A stretch of 64,000 nt of DNA from Amphiura filiformis (taxonomy: Eukaryota; Echinodermata; Ophiuroidea; Amphilepidida; Amphiuridae), in the NCBI RefSeq assembly GCF_039555335.1, contig NW_027305496.1:1027001-1091000 (forward strand). Reading direction: 5' to 3'. Below, in pieces: positions 57,201-64,000 of this stretch (within the stretch, counting starts at the first letter, position 1; the number at the start of each line of letters is the position of its first letter). The notes under the pieces were generated by a model. It saw nothing but the letters and a program-made list of their open reading frames with translations. It made no database searches and had not been told where the DNA came from. Both the position numbers and the translations under genes were made by a program.

Positions 57201-59839
57201 GGCCATACATACTGTAGTTACGGTACTGCCCGTTTTCCTATACACAATACTCAGTACGCTCACCATTGACGCGTGACCTAGTGTATGTTAGAACTTAGAA
57301 GTATTATGCCATTGCCTATATGACGTCACTGTGTAAAAAATAACCAGTCAATATTTAAAGTATTCTCTGAAATTCTAGAAAATATAGTTTTGTAACATTT
57401 CCTAAATTTTTAGCTAATTTAGGTGTTTGGAAATATTGGTACTTTTGTGTTTTAGGAAGGATATGTAAACGACAGATAACACCAAAAAATATGAACAAAT
57501 TATTTCTAAACCGTGTTAAGTCTGCAAACCATTATGCTTCTCATTTTCAAGAACGCTGGTTAACAATAAGCAGACTATTGTCTCATTTCGTAAACAAAAG
57601 CCCAGACAGTATTGTTACCTTGCGTTCGCTTTATAATCATTCACCCAACTGAAACTATAATACCAGCTCATTGTTCAAAGCACAGGTAAAACAGACACAA
57701 GTGCAGTGTGTATTTAACCAGAGAAGATCTGATGTAACATAGTTGAGCTGTTTTCATTGAGTGTTATCTTGGTTTAATAGCTTTTAATGGGGTTTAAGTC
57801 CTTCAAAGGTCGTGGTGAATTCTACTGTAGACATGACTGCATCATGATTATTTTAAAGTCAACAACATTCAACAATATGATCACCGTGATAGTATGACAG
57901 TATCAGTACCGTGGGTGTCAGTGATCCTGGCCTGACACAGTAGACAAACAAACAAACACGCCACACACATGGCACATGCATGCAAGGTAACATTGACTAT
58001 ACACTAATCAAACAATGGTATTGATCCTGTACAACTGTTTGTGGTTTATTTACATTCGATTCATTTAAAATCCACATAGTAAACATTAATTTTGGCAAGA
58101 GTTTTCTCTCTGGAACGATGATGCATCAACTGGCTCCGCGTAATGAAAAGATCTAACATGATTGGTCAATTTAGCTCCGCGAAGCGAAAAGTAAGCTACG
58201 CGTACCAGCTCCACGTTGTGGCGGTTACGGCCAGCCATATACTGATCATGCGAAAATCGTAAAACATAGAATAGAAACAGTGTGGCCGGCTCTCAAAATC
58301 TCAAATTGTATGCATAGCCTGAGTCGCACGGCCTATCTCGAACAAAATAGCTCAAAATCACCATGCGTAGTTGTTGAAAAACGTGAGGATTTATCGTACT
58401 ACCACGGCAATTTTTAACACGAAGATATAGGGATGACGACGGTGTGCAACGGGGTGCCCATGATTGGGATGATTTTTTTAAAGAAAACGAGCTCATTGCC
58501 CCTATTCTTTTCATTTGCCTTCCCGGTTTTCTCTTCATTTTTTAAAACTGCCAGTGCCCCCTGCACCCACTGCATAGAAGAATTGATGTATAAATGGAGG
58601 GCAATACAATCCTAAAAAGTGCCATATCGCAATGGTAATTAATCCTGTTACATAATTACTTCTACGGCGAATTGTAAATTGCTGTTTTAGTGCATTTGCG
58701 TGAAATATCATTAAGATAAAAACTTACAATGACACTATGTTCCTGACTTGTATTCGTATTGTGCGGGCTTTGGATGTCGACATTGTCCCATGACGCACTG
58801 CGTATATTGGCCTATCCTTTATTTGTGTATGGTGTACCGTGTTGAAAATGTGAACAATATTCGCACCCTAAAATATCAGGTAAAATGATGGCATATCTTG
58901 CTTTTGGCACAGACAATAATAAAATAATAAAATAATTAGCACACCTTGACAATATGTTAGAACTCCTCATTGCCGCTCTAATAGTTCAGTCAAATTAGTA
59001 TACATATTGTTGATGAGAGGTACACACACCCCCTCTCCTTTCCCCTTCCCTCCCCCTGAATCAATGTTGGGGAGGTTAATTAAACATACTAGCATTGAAT
59101 GGGTGGGGCTGACGATTGGCATTTAGTATGTCGGAGTTTGCCAACATTAATTTCCCTAATTGTCTAAGCCGAACACCAACAATGCATCTAAATTTAATTT
59201 TTTGTCGTATGAGCTTCATATTGCACACGATATTGATCATGCTTTTTGAACCATAATACAATTGTAGTTAATGATATTGGTATATTTAGGGAATGGTCAC
59301 TTAAAACGTCCCCTATTCCAAATCAGCACAAAGCTCAAAAAGTCAAGCCTGTGTCACTAACAAAAGTGTGTTTGTCTTATCTTACCTAGCTTTACGCGTA
59401 GATACCTGCAGTTCATATGAGTCATTAACAATTGGCGAAGAAGATAACATGTCCATGTCATCACCAAACTTTCCAAATGTTTATTCTATCAATGACTTAA
59501 ATGATGTTAGTTTTCCTTTGTGCTATCGAATTATTTCATCAAACGATGGCGGCATGTTTATTGTACATCCAATAGTAACTAACATATCATACGAAGACAC
59601 CATTGGAGTTGGTTATGGGTCAATACCATCATTTTCTACAGCCGTTTACGCTATCACTGGTCAAAAAGGGACACCTATACGTGGTGATTATCCAAAAGCA
59701 ATTGGCATTGGTATCGCAGGTATCAGTGAGAGCATGTGGATAACGTTTGTTATTGCATCGAACCGCTATGGCATATTCCAGCATGAGACAATTGACAACG
59801 GATTCTTGTTAACCATTGAAAGAAAAGCAATGGTGGAAG
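54227..59839 (+). CDS. Signal peptide plus CUB-like domain: start of a secreted or membrane protein, 3' end not found
   Basis: Exon 1 (54227-54287) is MNDQILMCVFGLLHLNIRTK, a short hydrophobic leader, ending in phase 1 before GTAACG. Exon 2 (59402-59839) starts in phase 1 and joins to read K-D-T-C-S. It carries MSSPNFPNVYS, PLCYRII, SMWITFVIASNRYGIF and NGFLLTIERK, a CUB-like pattern with two cysteines, and ends in phase 1 before GTATTG. The D-T-C start, phase-1 borders and two-cysteine CUB repeat the layout of the receptor at 4724, so a second receptor gene is a reasonable inference. The next exon is not visible before the LINE at 60.9 kb. Exon 1 alone is weak evidence; the phase match supports it. 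Confidence 0.5.
54395..54456 (+). repeat. (TTTG)n microsatellite
   Basis: About 14 units with GTGTG interruptions, in the intron after the signal-peptide exon. Confidence 0.9.
54885..54955 (-). mobile_element. tRNA-like SINE, split by a transposon
   Basis: On the minus strand: GTGTGGAGTCTCTCGAC... then GCTGGTTCGAACCCGGTC (B box) and TAGAATTTTAAATCTA. The A box continues across the insertion at 54956-55825: joining 55826 onward gives TAGCATAGTGTGG. Confidence 0.55.
54956..55825. mobile_element. Tc1/mariner-type non-autonomous element with ~215-bp arms
   Basis: CAGCCTGTCTCAAAAAAAAT at the left, inverted at the right, TA flanks (54954-54955, 55826-55827). Arms 54956-55170 and 55612-55825 pair along almost their full length (GCACAATTGTGATTTTACCC and so on). 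The interior contains no transposase. Confidence 0.88.
55903..56035 (+). repeat. (ATTACT)n microsatellite
   Basis: About 22 hexamer units, the last few varied to ATTAAT. Confidence 0.95.
56055..56130 (+). repeat. Degenerate (CCCTAA)n block
   Basis: About 12 telomere-type units with variants (CCTGAC, CCAAACA, CCTATA). Confidence 0.85.
56240..58455 (+). repeat. Dispersed 0.7-kb repeat, copy interrupted by a hAT-like element
   Basis: 56240-56740 and 58247-58455 together match 10455-11165 in order. The split falls at ATACTGAT. Confidence 0.85.
56741..58238. mobile_element. hAT-like non-autonomous element with ~100-bp TIRs and 8-bp duplication
   Basis: ATGGTAGGCCGCAACCGCCA at the left, inverted GGCGGTTACGGCCAGCCAT at the right; arms stay similar for about 100 bp (ACGTGGAGCTG, TTGACCAATCATGTTAGA). 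ATACTGAT flanks it at 56733-56740 and 58239-58246. 1498 bp; no transposase frame. The uninterrupted sequence is present at 10455-11165. Confidence 0.9.
58456..59401. other. Intron of the downstream CUB gene
   Basis: 58460-58570 resembles 11190-11270 in inverted orientation. A pyrimidine-rich block (58998-59060) follows. No exon seen. Confidence 0.45.
59402..59839 (+). CDS. CUB-like exon of the downstream gene
   Basis: 145 complete codons after CTTTACGCGTAG; the frame stays open throughout and past the donor until a stop at 59869. SPNFPNVYS matches the CUB 'SPxFPxxY' signature and GFLLTIERK its last strand. The other two canonical cysteines are missing. Confidence 0.62.
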
Positions 59840-59989
59840 GTATTGTGCGGCTTGCATTGTCGAGCCTTTAAATGTTTCTTTACGGGGTGCTAAGAGGGTA
59901 GGAACGTGGTTTGGAATCCAGAGGGATGGTGTCTATCCCGGTGTCTATAATATGCACAGCCATCAGAAAAGGACTACCGCATATCGCGC

Positions 59990-60087
59990 GTCAAATAACT
60001 TAGCAGTTCAGAAATTGCAAATGTTCCCAAACCCGGGACCTCCCAGTTGTGAAACACAGTGTATTACCACCACGCCAACTAACTATT
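59990..60087 (-). mobile_element. tRNA-like SINE fragment
   Basis: On the minus strand: TAGTTGGCGTGGTGGTAATA (A-box-like) and GAGGTCCCGGGTTTGGGA (weak B box). No stable cloverleaf. Confidence 0.4.
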
Positions 60088-60883
60088 AGATGTGAGAAGT
60101 GCGAGCGAAATTCTTGATATTGGTTAATAGAATAAATGAATACCGTCGATGTATCTAATGTTCTGTAAAATGGCTATTAATCGATCAATCAATCAAGTAA
60201 TCAAGTAACCAACAATCAATGGATAAATTAACCGATGAATATTACTATACTTACTAATCTACAAAATTTGAAAATATTAAAAAAATAAATAAATAAATAA
60301 ACAACTAAACAAATTTAAAAAAATAAAAATTAACAAAAGACATAACTATGTGTAACATATTGGTCAGAACACATTCTGCAGAATGCATTTAGTATTTTTG
60401 TTTCAAAATTACAAACATTCTATTATAATTTCTGCTATACAAAAGATGGCGTGCCAGGGGAGTGTATGGGCTGCACAAAAACTGCTACTATTTATGCCCA
60501 TAACTGCAAAATAATCTGTATATGGGATGTGCAATTACTATTATATAAGAGTGTGTATCCATTGGAAATGCTAGAGAACCAGTTTTCTTGCTACATTTGC
60601 CTGACTTCGATGACAACTTTTGGGTCCAGGTTTGTACACAAACAAGGTAGCAGAATTTGGCACCTTTGGTACCACTGTCACACAAGTTTTAGTTTAAGCT
60701 TACATCAACTTTATCATTGCTTCATGTGCAATAAATACTGAACTATGGCTCCATCAACTATATAACCCTAGGCCGATGCTGACAACATTTTGGCTGATTT
60801 TATACTGGACTTTTAAACCGTTTTTTAACTCTGTGAATAATATTAACTTTTGAAATCAGTGCCAACACCTGTTTTATAGTGGT
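60088..60883. other. No gene recognised; possible LINE 5' region
   Basis: AT-rich with AAAT runs (60280-60330), then GC-balanced sequence from about 60430 that may be LINE 5' UTR. No next exon for the CUB gene was found. Confidence 0.4.
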
Positions 60884-60922
60884 TTGTGTGAACTGAACTT
60901 TTTGATAGCCGGTTTGGTCAAT

Positions 60923-63559
60923 ATGGTCAATATGCTACGTTACATGGTATCATCGAACTGGGTGTACCTTCTCTTAATTTCATGTGCAATAATATCCAGA
61001 ACTCGAAGCGTAAATCAACCAAGCTTCAATTTCATCATGAACTATGGTCTCCCAAATGAAAGTGAACACTGGGCGTCCCCTATCTCACTGACTGATAATC
61101 TGAGCACAACATCAACAATGTGCCAGTTTCGGAGTGCCTTTTTGAACATGGCATCCCATTACTCCCCCAATCAATCCAGAATTCTTCGTAAACTCGACAG
61201 AAGCTCACATGTAAGACTAGCACTTCTCATGATCCTGGCTGGAGATATTGCATCTAACCCAGGCCCTAGTACTACTGCAAGGAAACCTAAACACCCATGT
61301 GTCCACTGCAGTAAAGGCGTCGTTAGCAGAAGTAGAGCCATTACATGTGATAATTGTGATAGATGGGTACATAGCAGATGCACTCAAATACTAACGGATG
61401 CAGAGTACGACATCATTGTTGCGGAAAACGCAGAGCTGAGTTACTTGTGCAATATTTGTTGTTTTGATGAGCTCCCGTTTGCCAACATTGAAGAAGACCA
61501 AGATATTAGCGGTACCAATAACTCTAAATCGTCTAACTTCAATCCTTCCGACGAACAATTTAGCTCCTTTTTTGACTGTTTCAAACAAAAGGGACTCCAT
61601 TTCATCCATATCAATATTAGGTCGCTCACATCAAAAATATCTGAGCTAAAAATTCTTGCCAATAACTCTTCCGCGTCTGTAATAGCAATATCAGAAACAT
61701 GGCTCGACAGTTCTGTCACTGACTCTGAAATAAACATCAATGGGTATACTGTGATCAGAGCTGATCGGAACAGAGAGGGTGGAGGTGTGTGTATGTACAT
61801 TAAGAACAATGTGGCTTTTAATTGCAGATCAGATCTGCTTGATGCAAATGTTGAAGCCCTGTGGATTGAATTACTTTTGCCAAAAACAAAACCAATTGTG
61901 GTTGGGGTTTGTTATCGCCCTCCCAAGGACAGTGGGTTCCTTGATCGATTAGAGCTTATTATTTCTAAAATTAGATCTGATTGTGAGGTAATGGTCCTCG
62001 GCGACTTCAACATTAACACATTAGCACCTAAATCATATGGTCTGTTGAAAAAGTATCTTGATATGTTGGGATTGTTTCACCTCAAAAATTTCATAAATGA
62101 ACCAACCAGGATCACCTCAACTAGTTCTAGTGCTATTGATCACATCATTTGTAATAACAGCAACAAAATATGCCAGTCAGGGACTATCAATATTGGCATG
62201 AGTGATCATTTGTTGATTTTTTGTACTCGGAAAGTTGTCAAAGGCCAGATGAAACATCACAACATTGTCAAGATACGATCAATGAAAAATTACACCGTTG
62301 ATGCTTTGTTAACTGCCATTTCAATGGCAGACTGGTCTGGGGTTTTTTGTACTGATGTCAATAGATCATGGTGTGTTTTTAAAACAGTTTTATCAAAAAT
62401 TATTGAAACCTTGGCTCCTGTCAAAGAAATCAGACTCAAAAATCACACTGAACCTTGGATGACTAGTGAAATCTTAGAAGCAATTAAATTGAGAGATAAT
62501 CTTTTATACAGGTTCAAGAAAGAACAAAAGCCTGAATTGTATTCTGAGTATTCCAGATTAAGAAATAAAATTCAAAGGGATGTGAAAAAGGCCAAGAGTA
62601 GTTTCTTTAGGGATAAAATTGAAGAATTTAGATTCAATCCCAAAAAACACTGGGAGCAATTGAAAACCCTGGGTTACAGTAATAAAAGCAAGGATCAATC
62701 TCGTGTTATTCTTAAAATTGATGGTGACCTTTGTTTTGATCCTAGCACAGTTGCCAATCATATCAACCAGTTCTATACTACTGTTGCTAGCACATTGGTC
62801 AACAAATTGCCTGCCTCTCTCGGAAAGTTCAGCGTGAACTCCACAATTTTTTCGAGCCATTACAACAAACTGGGCGTGTCACCTAATGCCTTTAAATTAT
62901 GCCCTGTGTCAAGTGATTTTATCTTGAAAGAGCTTCGCTCTCTTAATCCCAACAAAAGCACTGGCCTTGATGGAGTTCCTGCCAAATTTCTGAGAGATGG
63001 GGCAGCATTATTAAAAAATCAGTTGACCCATATAATTAATGTGTCAATAGCTACTAGCACTGTACCAACTGAATTCAAGCTTGCTCGTGTAAGACCCTTG
63101 TACAAAAAAAATAGTCGCTCTGAGGTTGGAAACTATAGGCCAGTGAGCATTTTATGTGTTACATCAAAATTATTGGAAAAAGCTGTGTATTCTCAGCTGG
63201 AGACCTATTTGAGAGAAAATAATATTTTGTATGGGTACCAATCTGGGTTTCGGAGTTCATTTTCTACTGATACCTGCTTAATTCACCTCAACGACTATAT
63301 CAGGAGTCAAATGTCCATAGGTAATTACACCGGTTTAGTCTTAATTGATCTACAGAAGGCATTCGACACTGTTGACCATGTCATTCTCTGCCAAAAACTT
63401 AGAGCCATGGGTGTATCTTCTGTTGACTGGTTTTCATCGTACCTAAGTGACAGGAAGCAGATTGTCAATGTAAACGATGTTGACTCTAATCCCTTGGTGT
63501 CTCGTGCGGTGTGCCGCAAGGCAGCATTCTTGGTCCCCTTTTGTTTCTTTGCTATGTGA
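60923..63559 (+). CDS. LINE ORF: 2A-like motif, PHD-type zinc finger, AP endonuclease, start of reverse transcriptase (frameshifted)
   Basis: The first ATG in the frame is at 60923. Order: a hydrophobic N-terminal stretch (SSNWVYLLLISCAII); LALLMILAGDIASNPGP at 61217-61267, resembling a 2A ribosome-skipping peptide; a Cys/His cluster (CVHCSK, CDNCDRWVHSRC, LCNICC) of PHD type; an endonuclease-exonuclease-phosphatase domain (FIHINIRSL, ISETWLD, GVCYRPP, LGDFNIN, SDHLLI); then reverse transcriptase motifs NKSTGLDGVP, VRPLYKK, NYRPVSIL and DLQKAFDTVDH. Near 63506 the frame is lost and an out-of-frame stop follows at 63557. The product would nick DNA and prime reverse transcription at the target. 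Domain order fits the CR1/L2 group. Confidence 0.88.
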   Translation: MVNMLRYMVSSNWVYLLLISCAIISRTRSVNQPSFNFIMNYGLPNESEHWASPISLTDNLSTTSTMCQFRSAFLNMASHYSPNQSRILRKLDRSSHVRLALLMILAGDIASNPGPSTTARKPKHPCVHCSKGVVSRSRAITCDNCDRWVHSRCTQILTDAEYDIIVAENAELSYLCNICCFDELPFANIEEDQDISGTNNSKSSNFNPSDEQFSSFFDCFKQKGLHFIHINIRSLTSKISELKILANNSSASVIAISETWLDSSVTDSEININGYTVIRADRNREGGGVCMYIKNNVAFNCRSDLLDANVEALWIELLLPKTKPIVVGVCYRPPKDSGFLDRLELIISKIRSDCEVMVLGDFNINTLAPKSYGLLKKYLDMLGLFHLKNFINEPTRITSTSSSAIDHIICNNSNKICQSGTINIGMSDHLLIFCTRKVVKGQMKHHNIVKIRSMKNYTVDALLTAISMADWSGVFCTDVNRSWCVFKTVLSKIIETLAPVKEIRLKNHTEPWMTSEILEAIKLRDNLLYRFKKEQKPELYSEYSRLRNKIQRDVKKAKSSFFRDKIEEFRFNPKKHWEQLKTLGYSNKSKDQSRVILKIDGDLCFDPSTVANHINQFYTTVASTLVNKLPASLGKFSVNSTIFSSHYNKLGVSPNAFKLCPVSSDFILKELRSLNPNKSTGLDGVPAKFLRDGAALLKNQLTHIINVSIATSTVPTEFKLARVRPLYKKNSRSEVGNYRPVSILCVTSKLLEKAVYSQLETYLRENNILYGYQSGFRSSFSTDTCLIHLNDYIRSQMSIGNYTGLVLIDLQKAFDTVDHVILCQKLRAMGVSSVDWFSSYLSDRKQIVNVNDVDSNPLVSRAVCRKAAFLVPFCFFAM

Positions 63560-64000
63560 ATGACATGGCCAGCAGTGTCGACTGCAAGCTTCTGCTCTAC
63601 GCTGATGACAGCGCTCTTTTAGTGTCTGATAAAAATCCGGGGCACATTGCAGAGAGACTTGGTAAAGAGCTTGACTCATGTAGACAGTGGCTTATAGACA
63701 ATAAACTTTCTTTACACCTTGGAAAGACTGAGTGCATGCTATTTGGTACAAAAAAAAGACTTGGGAAAGTTAATTCATTTTCTGTTTCTTGTGGTGGTCA
63801 GAAAATAACATCCTCCAAGGTTGCAAAATATTTGGGGGTGACCCTTGATGAAACACTGAATGGGGAGTCAATTGCCCAAGATATTATCAAAAAGGCTAGC
63901 GCACGGTTGAGGTTCTTGTATAGACAAGCTGGTAATTTAAACTTAACCACTCGTAAGATACTTTGCAATGCCCTTATTATGTGTTATTATGATTATACAT
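63508..64000 (+). pseudogene. LINE reverse transcriptase, continuation in a shifted frame
   Basis: From GGTGTGCCGCAAGG the shifted frame reads GVPQGSILGPLLF, then LLLYADDSALL (the YADD catalytic motif), WLIDNKLSLHLGKTE and KYLGVTL, and stays open to the window end. The two frames are offset by one base near 63506-63508, so this copy carries a single small indel or a base error. The rest lies outside the window. Confidence 0.85.

Larger units (their letters stand above)
60884..64000 (+). mobile_element. CR1/L2-type non-LTR retrotransposon, truncated by the window edge
   Basis: Defined by the coding domains above; the 5' boundary is not visible (the frame is open from 60884, and sequence from about 60.43 kb could be its 5' UTR). 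It lies downstream of the CUB-like exon in the same orientation. Confidence 0.85.

Overview
The window reads as a stretch of an invertebrate animal nuclear genome. Coding exons are short, spliced (GT-AG) and far apart, introns are long, the telomere-type repeat is TTAGGG, and most of the DNA is transposon-derived. An invertebrate deuterostome (echinoderm or hemichordate) would fit the gene families, the 2A-bearing LINE and the abundance of the word TAGGCCTA, but this is inference and a mollusc or other lophotrochozoan is not excluded.

Genes. (1) About 4.7-16.3 kb, plus strand: a multi-exon receptor gene whose exons join in phase to give CUB - LDLa - LDLa - LRR N-cap - five LRR exons - LRR C-cap - seven-helix GPCR - cytoplasmic tail (GRL101 / relaxin-receptor-like architecture). 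Its signal-peptide exon is not identified. (2) 27.6-19.0 kb, minus strand: five coding exons joining in phase into a 745-residue CABIT-domain protein of the GAREM/THEMIS type, with a YEEI motif and three tandem repeats of about 75 residues in a disordered tail. Genes 1 and 2 are convergent. (3) From 54.2 kb, plus strand: a signal-peptide exon and a CUB-like exon that join in the same phase and with the same D-T-C start as the CUB of gene 1, suggesting the beginning of a paralogous receptor; no later exon was found before the window ends inside a CR1/L2-type LINE (60.9-64.0 kb). A Thr/Ser/Pro-rich exon at 0.3-0.6 kb may belong to gene 1 or to an upstream gene.

Mobile DNA. 2.7-3.8 kb holds a Penelope-like endonuclease fragment between 240-bp inverted arms. 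Introns and intergenic DNA hold many foldback or TIR elements, several with readable target-site duplications (8 bp hAT-type, TTAA, TA). 30.6-37.2 kb is a three-level nest of TIR elements. 38.1-52.8 kb is the most unusual part: about ten non-autonomous elements inserted inside one another. Each opens with a hairpin carrying a short 'tag' word and closes with the same tag, a second hairpin and CTAG, CTTG or CTCG; the openings and closings balance like parentheses apart from two extra closings. The architecture resembles Helentron/HINE-type Helitron-like elements. Their bodies carry roughly forty copies of GGGTCAAAGGTCA next to many copies of CACTTCCGGT.

All assignments come from reading the sequence; no searches or alignments were run, and counts are by eye.
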